A stretch of 39,728 nucleotides of DNA from a virus: positions 1-39,728 of the IMG/VR virus record IMGVR_UViG_3300043427_001767. One strand, given 5' to 3'. The notes under the pieces were generated by a model, which saw only the letters and a list, made by a program, of their open reading frames with translations, was not told the origin of the DNA and did no database searches. Each line of letters begins with the position of its first letter. The stretch's first letter is position 1. Below, one piece after another: positions 16,547-23,434 of the stretch. A program made the position numbers and the translations under genes.

Positions 16547-16968
16547 GCGCTCACCACGGCTGTGACGTTGGTCCAGGCGATGACCACCTGATCAATGACG
16601 CCGATCCCCTCACCAGGCGGATCGCCATCCATCGCCCGGGCCGTGGCGCCAGGCAGGAGGGCCATCACCCGCTCGGCCATCGCCTGCAGGGTGTCGGCGG
16701 CACCCCAGGCGGCGACGTAGATGCGGAACGTCGGGTTCAGCAGCACCCCGCTGTAGAGCGTCCGCGGCCCGTACATCGGCAGGCGGCTGATGCTCACCTC
16801 GATGCCGTCCATCGTCGTGCCCGGCGGCAGGCTCTCACCAGCGAACAGCGGCACCATCGCGGGCGCTGTCGTGCCGTCCTTGAACGTGTAGGTGCCCAGG
16901 CCGTCCGCGATGGCCTCATCTGCCATCAGCAGATCGAACAGCTCGGCAGCGGTCGCGGGGAGGGCCAT
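16543..16968 (-). CDS. Tail completion/terminator-like protein (141 aa)
   Basis: Begins MALPATAAELFDLLMADEAI at ATG 16968 and ends with VIDQVVIAWTNVTAVVSA. Size, alpha/beta pattern and position between tail tube and tape measure genes fit a small tail-completion protein. Lambda gpU-like or gpG-adjacent proteins are alternatives. It is coupled by ATGA to the tape measure gene. Motif CGGAAAGCTGA lies 3 nt before its start. Confidence 0.5.
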   Translation of the reverse strand: MALPATAAELFDLLMADEAIADGLGTYTFKDGTTAPAMVPLFAGESLPPGTTMDGIEVSISRLPMYGPRTLYSGVLLNPTFRIYVAAWGAADTLQAMAERVMALLPGATARAMDGDPPGEGIGVIDQVVIAWTNVTAVVSA

Positions 16969-16971
16969 GCG

Positions 16972-16982
16972 TCAGCTTTCCG
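16972..16982 (-). promoter_or_regulatory. Recurrent motif copy (CGGAAAGCTGA)
   Basis: Exact copy, 3 nt upstream of ATG 16968, in the 41-nt gap between this gene and the divergent plus-strand gene at 17010. Confidence 0.45.
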
Positions 16983-17009
16983 GCAACCTCTCCCAACCGC
17001 TGCACCGCC

Positions 17010-17249
17010 ATGGGACTGCCGCTGCACGAACAGCTGAGCCATGAGAAGTGGCGGCGGATGATCAACGACGCCGTACCGGGCGACCTCGAAGCGCTCCGGC
17101 AGCTGACGCACACGATCTTGAACTGGGGCATCGCCTGCCGTGGCCTGGCGCTGGAGCGGGCCCGCCAGATGCTGCCGCAGCAGGAAGCCCCGACCGCCGA
17201 GGCGACCGGGGCCGTGCCGTCACCCTGTGATCAGAACTCCAGCTCGTAG
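17010..17249 (+). CDS. Hypothetical plus-strand island gene (79 aa)
   Basis: Begins MGLPLHEQLSHEKWRRMIND. The first 50 residues look helical and well composed (LEALRQLTHTILNWGIACRG); the C-terminal 25 are low complexity and overlap the tail-tube gene end by 19 nt on the opposite strand. It is one of four single plus-strand genes inside the minus-strand morphogenesis operon, so it probably has its own promoter in 16969..17009. No function recognised; moron-like accessory gene by context. Confidence 0.55.
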   Translation: MGLPLHEQLSHEKWRRMINDAVPGDLEALRQLTHTILNWGIACRGLALERARQMLPQQEAPTAEATGAVPSPCDQNSSS

Positions 17250-18070
17250 GGGCCGTAGGCCCGCACGGTGGTGCTGTACTTCACGATCGTGCCAGCCTGC
17301 GGCGACTCCTCGAAGCCAGTGAAGCGGCCGTAGCCGTAGCTGGTCTCGTTGAAGCCGGTCGGGCCCTGGCGGGCGTACTTGATCATCAGGCCCTCGCGCA
17401 CGCTCTCCTTGGCAGCGATGCGCATGAGCTTGTAGGCGGCATCGTTGTGATCGGTGACGCCCTCCAGGCTCCAGCTCATCGACTTGCTGGTGGCAACGCT
17501 GGTATCGAACGACTTGGTTTCGTCGTCGTAGGTGATGATCGTCTCCTCACCTTCCGACTCGCTCGGGGCGCAGTTCATCAGGCCCAGCAGGCGGATCGGG
17601 CTGTCCGTGCCATCAAGGGCGAGCACCGCGCCGCTGACGGTGCCGGCGTTGACGGTGGCCTCGGCCTGGTTCGTCTCGGTCGTGGCGAACGTCAGCGTGA
17701 AGGGGCTGTTGGTCGTCACGCCGGTGATCACCCGGGTGCCGTTGAGGCCCGCGAACGGAGACGGCAGGCCGGCCACCACGATCGTGGCACCATTAGCGAA
17801 GCCGTGGGCGGCAGCGAAGGTCAGCGTGGCGACGCTGCTGGCGATCTGCGCTTTGGTGACGGTCTTGGTGCCGCCGGCGATTAGCTTGAAGGTGGCGCCC
17901 GTACCGGTCGGGAACACCAGTGCGCTGTTGCTCAGCAGGGTGGTGTTGTTGATGAACTTCCCGGCACCGAGGCCCGCACTGGGCAGCAGGGTGGCCAGGT
18001 CAACGGCCGACTTCTTGATGACCTGAAAGAAGAAGTTGTAGCCGTAGGCCTGTGAATAGACCTGAGACAT
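17231..18070 (-). CDS. Major tail tube protein
   Basis: 279 residues from ATG at 18070 (MSQVYSQAYGYNFFFQVIKK). The longer frame from 18151 adds an unlikely leader. The C-terminal half carries typical tube features: YDDETKSFDTSVATSKSMSW, then NDAAYKLMRIAAKESVREGL, and the ending TVRAYGPYELEF. Residues about 70-155 form an inserted Thr/Val/Gly-rich beta domain (TFAAAHGFANGATIVVAGL), resembling Ig-like/surface modules found in phage structural proteins. It lies downstream of the chaperone pair and upstream of the tape measure gene. Confidence 0.82.
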   Translation of the reverse strand: MSQVYSQAYGYNFFFQVIKKSAVDLATLLPSAGLGAGKFINNTTLLSNSALVFPTGTGATFKLIAGGTKTVTKAQIASSVATLTFAAAHGFANGATIVVAGLPSPFAGLNGTRVITGVTTNSPFTLTFATTETNQAEATVNAGTVSGAVLALDGTDSPIRLLGLMNCAPSESEGEETIITYDDETKSFDTSVATSKSMSWSLEGVTDHNDAAYKLMRIAAKESVREGLMIKYARQGPTGFNETSYGYGRFTGFEESPQAGTIVKYSTTVRAYGPYELEF

Positions 18071-18176
18071 GATCGGCGATCCAGTGGACTCGCCGTCAGT
18101 GGTCCCGATCGCACAAGCCGACCCGCTGGCTTGCGGATGGGCCTGGAACACTGACCAGAGCTACCCACCGCAAGCC

Positions 18177-18506
18177 GTGAGCGCCTACCCGCCCGGGATC
18201 AGCTATGTGCCGGAGGTGAACAAGATCCGGCCGTTTCAGGCCCGCTTTACCTGGCAACGCCGCCGCTACTCGCTCGGCTACTTCCGCTCGGTACTGGAGG
18301 CCGAGCTGGCGCTCAACCGCGTCAGGCGGGAGGCGGCAGAATGGGCAGAGATGCAGCTGCCACCGCCCACACTGCAGCGGGTTCTGGCGCGGCAGGGACG
18401 GCAAGCCACACCGTCGCCTCCGGTTGCCCCGGCGGATGAAACGCCCGCGGCTGAGCCGATGCCTGCCCCTCAGCGATCAGGAAGCCCGTCCAGCCCTGCG
18501 GCGTGA
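18177..18506 (+). CDS. AP2-like DNA-binding domain protein (plus-strand island)
   Basis: Using GTG at 18177 the product begins SAYPPGISYVPEVNK and continues RPFQARFTWQRRRYSLGYF followed by an EAELALNRVRREAAEW helix. That is the three-strand-plus-helix pattern of a small AP2/ERF-type DNA-binding domain. An ATG at 18069 in the same frame would add 36 residues but overlaps the start of the divergent tail-tube gene. Neither start has a clear ribosome site. The C-terminal low-complexity tail overlaps the end of the chaperone GT gene for 185 nt on the other strand. Possible regulator or remnant of an HNH-AP2 element. Confidence 0.6.
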   Translation: MSAYPPGISYVPEVNKIRPFQARFTWQRRRYSLGYFRSVLEAELALNRVRREAAEWAEMQLPPPTLQRVLARQGRQATPSPPVAPADETPAAEPMPAPQRSGSPSSPAA

Positions 18507-19526
18507 ACCGCGGCGCCAGCAGGATCGCATCGGTGGCCACCAGCGCCAGGGTTGGCGGCGGGTTGGCGTCCTTGCCGGCAGCCTGCAGGGCCCCGTAGAA
18601 GGCCAGCGCCCAGGACGGGAACTGCCCGGCGGCGATGAGCGCCAGCATGGCGGCACCAGCCTCAGCAGGCGGCGCATCACCGGGCTGGCGGGGCTTAAAC
18701 AGGAACAGGTCGTCCAGCTCCGGCACCTTGCCGCCCTCGCGGGTGTGGCAGGCGATCAGCCGCTGATGCAGGTAGGCGATCGGGATCTCGGCGTGGTGCA
18801 GCCGGCTCAGCTCGCGGCGTTCGCCTTCCTCGATCGCTTCGAGGATGTAGGTGACGGGGAGTCGGGCGAAGTGGTCGCGGCTGAAGTCTCGATCACCGGG
18901 CCAGAGCTCGCGGCATCGCCAGTAGGCGGCGCCCCAGTCGGTGGGCTTTGGGAGTCGGCCGGCCCGAGCTTTCCCAGCGTCTCGACCATGCCCTCGATCA
19001 GCTCCTCAGGACTGCGCTGCGGCTGGTTGGCGTTGCGCTCGCTGTCGATGAACGCGGCGATCGCCTGCTGCAGCGGTTGCGGCAGGGTGTCGGTGTCATC
19101 AACGGTCCAGGCCTTGCAGCCGGGCAGTCGATGGGCGATGGCGGCGGTGACGGTGCGGCGCACCTGCTGGGCGTAGTCCGCGGCCAGCGTGGCCTGGATC
19201 CTGGCCACCAGGTCGGCATGACGCAGGAGGATGCGCTGCTCAGCGGGCTCCAGTGGCACGGGGATGCCGAGACGGGTTGAGAGGCAGCGGATGGCGAGCC
19301 GTTGCGCTTCCGTCTCTTCGCTGCCTTCGCTCACCAGTGCATCGGCCAGTCGGGAGGATTCGCGGTAGACAGCAGCCTGGTAGTCGCTGTCGCGGATGTC
19401 CACCTCCTCGCCGGCCAGCAGGGAGCCGAAGACGGGAAACTCAAGGCTGCAGGTCTGGCCGTTGATCTCCGCGCTGATGGTGCGCGTCTCGCGCTTGGGC
19501 GCGACGACGAAGGGAAGCGATGGCAT
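18322..19526 (-). CDS. Tail assembly chaperone GT (-1 frameshift fusion product)
   Basis: Predicted 401-residue product: 186 codons of the G frame to the slippery site GGGAAAG (18969-18975), then 215 codons in the -1 frame to TGA at 18322. The -1 frame is closed by a TGA at 19006-19008 and open from there to 18322. The translated extension is protein-like (RDHFARLPVTYILEAIEEGE, AYLHQRLIACHTREGGKVPE), not noise. In lambda the T domain recruits tail tube subunits while G binds the tape measure. Expected to be a minor product. The same architecture and slippery sequence as lambda G/GT make this a strong call. Confidence 0.85.
18807..19526 (-). CDS. Tail assembly chaperone G (unshifted product)
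   Basis: 239 residues from ATG at 19526 (MPSLPFVVAPKRETRTISAE). The N-terminal part is a compact alpha/beta domain with EFPVFGSLLAGEEVDIRD. After about residue 190 the zero frame becomes Ser/Thr/Pro-rich (TSAATTSPDSPSPTSSKRSR), which is typical of the non-functional tail left where a frameshift site precedes. Non-virion chaperone that coats the tape measure protein during tail assembly. CGGAAACCTGA lies 21 nt upstream of its ATG. Confidence 0.85.
   Translation of the reverse strand: MPSLPFVVAPKRETRTISAEINGQTCSLEFPVFGSLLAGEEVDIRDSDYQAAVYRESSRLADALVSEGSEETEAQRLAIRCLSTRLGIPVPLEPAEQRILLRHADLVARIQATLAADYAQQVRRTVTAAIAHRLPGCKAWTVDDTDTLPQPLQQAIAAFIDSERNANQPQRSPEELIEGMVETLGKLGPADSQSPPTGAPPTGDAASSGPVIETSAATTSPDSPSPTSSKRSRKANAAS
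18969..18975 (-). promoter_or_regulatory. -1 ribosomal frameshift slippery site GGGAAAG
   Basis: In the zero frame it reads G GGA AAG, the X XXY YYZ pattern, with the same heptamer as lambda G/T. It lies inside the only stretch where both frames are open (19005 down to 18807). No comparable in-frame heptamer was seen in that stretch; a CCCAAAG 20 nt downstream is out of frame for slippage. Confidence 0.85.
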
Positions 19527-19547
19527 GGCTGCCGGTGGTGGGGTGCT

Positions 19548-19558
19548 TCAGGTTTCCG
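19548..19558 (-). promoter_or_regulatory. Recurrent motif copy (CGGAAACCTGA)
   Basis: Exact consensus copy (S = C), 21 nt upstream of the G/GT ATG and immediately after the stop of the upstream gene. Confidence 0.45.
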
Positions 19559-20008
19559 TCAGCGGCTGGCCTTGAACCTCGCCAACCAGACATCTCGGAG
19601 CCGCTGCTCCAGCGGGAAGGGCTTGATGCCGGGCACCTGCACGGTGCCGAGCACGGCGGAGGTCCAGGGGCGGGCGGGCCACTGCGAGGCGCTGCCGTCA
19701 GCGCGCCGGCGGCGATAGCCCTCATGCACAGCCGTGGCGTAGTTGGCGGACCAGACGAAGCGGGCCGAGTAGGGCCCGGTCATCTGGTAGGTGCCGGACT
19801 GACGCAGGTTCCCGATGTCGATGATGTTCCGCGGGCTACCGGCGGTGCCGACCGTGCGCTGCGTGGTGCCAGGCCATGCCCAGGCCTTAGCGGTGAAGCT
19901 CTGCTGAAACGCCGCGAACAGCTCGCGCATCGCTGCCTCAGTGGCCTTCTTCGCCGCGTCCTCGGCCCGCCCTTTGAGGCTGCCGTTGACCTTGACGTTG
20001 ATACTCAC
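19559..20008 (-). CDS. HK97 gp10-like tail completion protein
   Basis: 149 residues. A basic helical N-terminus (MSINVKVNGSLKGRAEDAAK) is followed by DIGNLRQSGTYQM and YATAVHEGYRRRRADG, then ARPWTSAVL. This DxGxLRxS...YAxxVHEG...RPW order is the signature layout of HK97 gp10/minor tail completion proteins that join head connector and tail. It overlaps the upstream gene by ATGA and lies just before the chaperone pair. Confidence 0.75.
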   Translation of the reverse strand: MSINVKVNGSLKGRAEDAAKKATEAAMRELFAAFQQSFTAKAWAWPGTTQRTVGTAGSPRNIIDIGNLRQSGTYQMTGPYSARFVWSANYATAVHEGYRRRRADGSASQWPARPWTSAVLGTVQVPGIKPFPLEQRLRDVWLARFKASR

Positions 20009-20493
20009 GCCACCACCTGCAGCTCGACCGTGATCGCGTCACCAGTGACGGCCCGCAGCTCCGCACCGATGCCGCCGGAGCCAAAGGTGCCTGACAGGCC
20101 CTGGATCGTCGCCTCACCCTGCTGCGGGTTGCCGGTCAGTGCCGGCAGGTCCGGCAGGGCACCGAGAAAGCCGGGGCCGCTCATGCCGACCATCAGCCCG
20201 TCAGGCGCCAGGCCAGTCTCGTCCCAGGTGAAGGCGGATCGTGCCGCCAGCCAGTCGGTTTCGGCCGGCAGCGTGGCCCAGGCGGTGATGTAACCGGCGA
20301 GAATGCGCTTGCTGGGGTCGATCGACGGCGGGCCCGGGGCATCACGGCCGGCGCCCTGCTCCGCCTTGGCGAACGCCTCGATCACCCAGGCGCCTCTGCT
20401 GACCGGCAGGCCATCGCGCAGGCTCTCGGGCGCCTCCGCCGGCTGGGGGATCAGCAGGCGGAGATTGGCGTAGGGGGCGAAGTCGGTGGCCAT
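20005..20493 (-). CDS. Head-tail connector region protein (162 aa), unknown
   Basis: Starts MATDFAPYANLRLLIPQPAE with ATG at 20493 overlapping the preceding stop (TGATG). It contains a Trp/Ala-rich middle (AGYITAWATLPAETDW) and a C-terminal beta segment (AVTGDAITVELQVVA). Position between a connector-like gene and the gp10-like gene suggests a neck or tail-completion role. No family signature seen. Confidence 0.55.
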   Translation of the reverse strand: MATDFAPYANLRLLIPQPAEAPESLRDGLPVSRGAWVIEAFAKAEQGAGRDAPGPPSIDPSKRILAGYITAWATLPAETDWLAARSAFTWDETGLAPDGLMVGMSGPGFLGALPDLPALTGNPQQGEATIQGLSGTFGSGGIGAELRAVTGDAITVELQVVA

Positions 20494-21005
20494 CAGGAGC
20501 GCAGCAGCGTCGCCTGGCCACCGTCGGCCCGATCGCTGGCCTTGATGCCGAGCGTCTGCAGGATGCGGCCTTTGAGCAGGGCGACGCGCGCGGCGATCGT
20601 CCCGCCAGCAGTGGCATCAGGTCGGCCGCCGCTCTGGTAGCTCACTCGCAGCAGGCTGGTATCCCACTCCAGGACGTCGGCCTTCTTGCGCAGGTCATCG
20701 CGCGTGAGGTTGGCTCCTGGTGTCGGCCCTTCGTAGCTCTCGACATTGCCGAGGTGGGCAGTGCCGTCGGCCACCTTGTCGGCCCAGTCGAGCTCCAGGT
20801 TTTCCACCTCATCAATCCATGCCTGCACCTGCGCGACGGTCGCGGCGGAGGTGTCGGCCGCGCGGTTGAGGATGCTGGTCAGCTGCGTCAGGTTGTAAGC
20901 CGAGACGGGCCAGTTGGCATAGCTGCGGATCAGCTCGCGGTCATCGCGGGTGCTGCCACCGTTGGGCCGCCACAGGGCATTGAGCGTAGGGATTGTGGCC
21001 GGCAT
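20493..21005 (-). CDS. Head-tail connector-like protein (170 aa)
   Basis: Starts at ATG 21005 (MPATIPTLNALWRPNGGSTR). The frame upstream to 21347 is antisense to a plus-strand gene and is rejected. The product is largely helical (AATVAQVQAWIDEVENLELD) with a conserved-looking C-terminus (AARVALLKGRILQTLGI). Small helical proteins at this point of the operon are usually adaptor/connector proteins below the portal. A weak motif CGGCAACCTAC lies 19 nt upstream. Confidence 0.6.
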   Translation of the reverse strand: MPATIPTLNALWRPNGGSTRDDRELIRSYANWPVSAYNLTQLTSILNRAADTSAATVAQVQAWIDEVENLELDWADKVADGTAHLGNVESYEGPTPGANLTRDDLRKKADVLEWDTSLLRVSYQSGGRPDATAGGTIAARVALLKGRILQTLGIKASDRADGGQATLLRS

Positions 21006-21024
21006 TTCGGATAGCTGGGCTGCC

Positions 21025-21035
21025 GTAGGTTGCCG
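21025..21035 (-). promoter_or_regulatory. Weak recurrent motif copy (CGGCAACCTAC)
   Basis: Degenerate copy of the CGGAAASCTGA motif, 19 nt upstream of ATG 21005. Confidence 0.25.
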
Positions 21036-21083
21036 GTTTGGCTTGCACGGTGCGGGCAAGCTGCGGCAGTCATCTGATGGACC

Positions 21084-21254
21084 ATGGCCCGCTCCTACAA
21101 ACGCGACTCCGGTGGCAGGTTTGCCGGTGGAGGTGGCGGGAGCAAGCCGGCTGCGATGAGCAAGGGCGGTGGGAAGAAAAAGAAGAGGGGCGGCGGTGGA
21201 TCGTTCGCGCTTAATGCTCCCAAGGGCGGCAAGGGTCGCCGCAGTCCGGCCTGA
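21084..21254 (+). CDS. Small basic Gly/Lys-rich protein (plus-strand island, 56 aa)
   Basis: ATG 21084 to TGA 21254. It starts MARSYKRDSGGRFAGGGGG and contains a KGGGKKKKRGGGG stretch, ending GKGRRSPA. The N-terminal MAR-Y-RD-GRFA pattern is one I associate with many small phage-encoded proteins. Strong positive charge suggests nucleic-acid or capsid-DNA contact, which is inference. It sits alone on the plus strand between two minus-strand genes. Confidence 0.6.
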   Translation: MARSYKRDSGGRFAGGGGGSKPAAMSKGGGKKKKRGGGGSFALNAPKGGKGRRSPA

Positions 21255-21258
21255 AGCC

Positions 21259-21459
21259 CTAAGCCACCAACCGCGACAACCACAGCCGGCCGCTGCCGCT
21301 GATGCTTCTATGCAGCGTGCCGGCGACCTTATGGCCGGTCGTGGCACTCATCTCGGTCGCCACCATGCGTAGCGCCTGGCGGGTGACCTCTTCATCGCGG
21401 GCGCTCACAGCTGCGTGCAACAGCAGGAACGCCGCGAGGTCTGGCGGTGGGGATGCCAT
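21259..21459 (-). CDS. Small hypothetical protein (66 aa)
   Basis: ATG 21459 to TAG 21259; MASPPPDLAAFLLLHAAVSA, then a helical middle (DEEVTRQALRMVATEMSATT). It shares a 53-nt divergent promoter space with the cyAbrB gene. The composition looks coding, but no family is recognised. Confidence 0.45.
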   Translation of the reverse strand: MASPPPDLAAFLLLHAAVSARDEEVTRQALRMVATEMSATTGHKVAGTLHRSISGSGRLWLSRLVA

Positions 21460-21512
21460 TGCTGCTGCGGTCGCGTAGCGCTACGCTAACGGTTCCCACC
21501 ACCAGCATTCAC
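21460..21512. promoter_or_regulatory. Divergent promoter/leader of cyAbrB gene with palindrome
   Basis: Contains a perfect 14-nt palindrome GCGTAGCGCTACGC (21473-21486). It also carries the block GCGCTACGCTA (21478-21488) ... CCCACCA (21495-21501) CCAGCATTC (21502-21510), which recurs in the same order upstream of the gene at 33439. TACGCT may be a -10-like element and the following bases a short leader. Confidence 0.6.
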
Positions 21513-21989
21513 ATGCTCACCGGCACCGAGCTGCTCGCCAAGATCAAGGACATGGGCGATGCGTCCCGTGCTGACGTCGCCCGCGCCTGCGGCTACGTCA
21601 GCACCAAGAAGGACGGCAGCGAGCGGATCAACTTCACCGCCTTTTACGAAGCCATCGTCGACGCCAAAGGCGTCACCCTGGCACCACCTGTTGCCAAGGC
21701 CCGCAGCAGCCGCGGCAAGGCACCCAGCTACAAGGCCACCATCAGCGCCAAGGGCATGGTGCCGATCGGCGCGGCCTACACCAGCGAGGCTGGCTGGGGC
21801 GGCGGCGACACCGTTGCTATCACGGTCAGCGGCGACACCATCACCCTGACCCGGATCGCCACTGCCTCGGATGAGGCAACCGATGCCCCTGCTGCCGCAG
21901 CTGAGGTACCCGCGCCTGTGGTCGTGACCGATCAGGTCATCACGTACGACAGCACGCCCGCCCCTGCTCGCGAGCTGGCGCCGTTCTAG
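21513..21989 (+). CDS. cyAbrB-type transcriptional regulator (plus-strand island)
   Basis: 158 residues from ATG 21513. The order of elements matches cyanobacterial AbrB-like regulators: N-terminal LTGTELLAKIKDMGDASRAD, then VARACGYVSTKKDG-ERINFTAFYEAI, then a C-terminal SpoVT/AbrB-like swapped-hairpin segment (YKATISAKGMVPIGAAYT). An Ala/Pro-rich tail ends in RELAPF. Host cyAbrB proteins regulate carbon/nitrogen and redox genes, so a phage copy could reprogramme host transcription. The stop shares a CTAG with the convergent MuF-like gene. Start favoured over ATG 21447 because the shared leader block precedes it. Confidence 0.85.
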   Translation: MLTGTELLAKIKDMGDASRADVARACGYVSTKKDGSERINFTAFYEAIVDAKGVTLAPPVAKARSSRGKAPSYKATISAKGMVPIGAAYTSEAGWGGGDTVAITVSGDTITLTRIATASDEATDAPAAAAEVPAPVVVTDQVITYDSTPAPARELAPF

Positions 21990-23254
21990 TCGAACAGCGG
22001 CACGCTTTCCCGCAGCGTCTCCGCACCTTTTCCGAACAGCCGCCGCTCTGATGCGGTCGGTGTCCTCAAGGCCTGGGCCAGCTCGGCTCGGGCCTTCACC
22101 ATATCTGGCCCGCGCTCCACAAGCCGCTGCAGCTCAGCGCTCAGCGCATCCTTGCGGTCGCCGTCGGCGGCTCTCTCCACCTGGCCCTGCAGCACCTTGA
22201 TTCGCTCCTGATGGCGCGCTTCGGCATAGGCCTCAACGCCGCGCTCGTGCTCTTCCTGCCAGCGCTCGGAATCGAGCAGGGTTGAGCGCAGGGCCGGATC
22301 AGTCTCAGTGACAGCTTCGTTATTGACTTCTACCAGGACGCACCGGCAGCGAGGATGAAGTGGAACCGTGATCCGATCCACCGGGTAGACGCGCCCATTG
22401 CGGCTCGCGCACGTCGGGCAGGTGCGTTCGTCATTGCTGGCCAGGAGGCGCACGTAGGCCACCCCACGCGCTTGTGCCGTCCGCAGGGTGCCATTGCTGT
22501 AGGCCGCTGCCAGCTCAGTCCGGGCGATGAGCTCGGCGCGTTGCTCCAGGCCCAATCGCTTGGTGATGCCCTTCGGATCCTTGGCACCCACCAGCGCCTG
22601 CCTGATGTCGCGCTCCAACCGACGGGGCCCCCATCCCCTGCTGGCGCCTTCGCTGACGACCTGCACGATCTGATCGCGGAAGCGTGCCGTCTCGCCTTGG
22701 ATGTAGGCCGATGCCTGCAGCGCCGCGGCGCGGATCGCGTCAGGGTTGGCGCCAGCGAACGGCACTGCGGCATCCGGCCGGCTCACCATGGCGACCAACT
22801 CCTGGCCCAGGAACTGCACCTGAGCGGGTGTCGTCGGCCCCATGCCCGGCGCTGGTGTCGGCAGCTGCTGCAGGCGGTTCAGCTCAGAGGCCAGCTCTAC
22901 ACCGAGCGTGGCCGCCTCGCGCAGGTCCTGCTGGTAGCGCACCTGCCACTGCTCCAGCTCGATCGGCGGCAGGAAGCCGGCGGCATCGCGCAGGATGGCG
23001 CGGAACTTCGCCGTTGCCTCTGCTGAGGTGTAGCTGCCCGGCCGGCGGATGTACTGCCCGGACGGATCGCGGGACATGGGCCCCAGCGCTTCGAGGTAGA
23101 GCGCATAGGACCGCTTCAGGTCCGCGAGGGTGCGTTGCAGGGAGCGCCGCAGCAGGGCCTTGGTGTTGCGGACTGCGCGGCGCTCCAGTTGATCCAGGGC
23201 CCTGGCGTAGTCGTCAGCGACACCGACGAGGCGGCGCGGGCCTGGGGTGATCAC
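21986..23254 (-). CDS. Phage head morphogenesis protein (SPP1 gp7/MuF-like)
   Basis: 422 residues from GTG 23254, overlapping the 55-aa gene stop (GTGA). The long helical N-terminal region is followed by the typical MuF-domain core: LIARTELAAAYSNGTLRTAQ, then the metal-site-like ERTCPTCASRNGRVY (about 275-289) and PLHPRCRCVLVEV (about 297-309). About 110 residues of coiled coil follow. Encoded directly after the portal, as is usual. It is probably packaged in small copy number in the head. Confidence 0.88.
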   Translation of the reverse strand: MITPGPRRLVGVADDYARALDQLERRAVRNTKALLRRSLQRTLADLKRSYALYLEALGPMSRDPSGQYIRRPGSYTSAEATAKFRAILRDAAGFLPPIELEQWQVRYQQDLREAATLGVELASELNRLQQLPTPAPGMGPTTPAQVQFLGQELVAMVSRPDAAVPFAGANPDAIRAAALQASAYIQGETARFRDQIVQVVSEGASRGWGPRRLERDIRQALVGAKDPKGITKRLGLEQRAELIARTELAAAYSNGTLRTAQARGVAYVRLLASNDERTCPTCASRNGRVYPVDRITVPLHPRCRCVLVEVNNEAVTETDPALRSTLLDSERWQEEHERGVEAYAEARHQERIKVLQGQVERAADGDRKDALSAELQRLVERGPDMVKARAELAQALRTPTASERRLFGKGAETLRESVPLFD

Positions 23255-23418
23255 TCGGCAGCATCCTCGCTGTCGTCGTCATCACCAGCGGAGAGCATGA
23301 CGTTGATGAGGTCAGCCTTGGCCAGCTCCAGGGCGCAGACCACATCGGCGAGGGTGATCGCTTCATCATCCAGCGCCTGCTCGATCGTGGCGCGGAAGGT
23401 CTCGAAGAGTTCGGTCAT
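23251..23418 (-). CDS. Small acidic protein between portal and MuF genes (55 aa)
   Basis: ATG 23418 to TGA 23251. MTELFETFRATIEQALDDEA begins a helical region and the end is strongly acidic (GDDDDSEDAAE). It overlaps the MuF-like start as GTGA. CGGAAACCTGA lies 21 nt upstream. Function unknown; likely a small head-assembly accessory. Confidence 0.6.
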   Translation of the reverse strand: MTELFETFRATIEQALDDEAITLADVVCALELAKADLINVMLSAGDDDDSEDAAE

Positions 23419-23434
23419 GGTGGGGAGGGACTGG

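Noticed and set aside
18322-18726. Independent 134-aa gene starting at GTG 18726
   Set aside because: The frame is open further upstream to the slippery site and continues protein-like sequence, so it is the C-terminal part of the GT frameshift product.
18972-18985. CCCAAAG as an alternative slippery site near 18950
   Set aside because: It lies in the frameshift window, but in the zero frame it reads CC CAA AG, so tandem -1 slippage would not re-pair. GGGAAAG is correctly phased.
21006-21347. N-terminal extension of the 170-aa connector-like protein
   Set aside because: Antisense to the small basic plus-strand gene; Cys/Arg/Pro-rich and unlike the rest of the protein.
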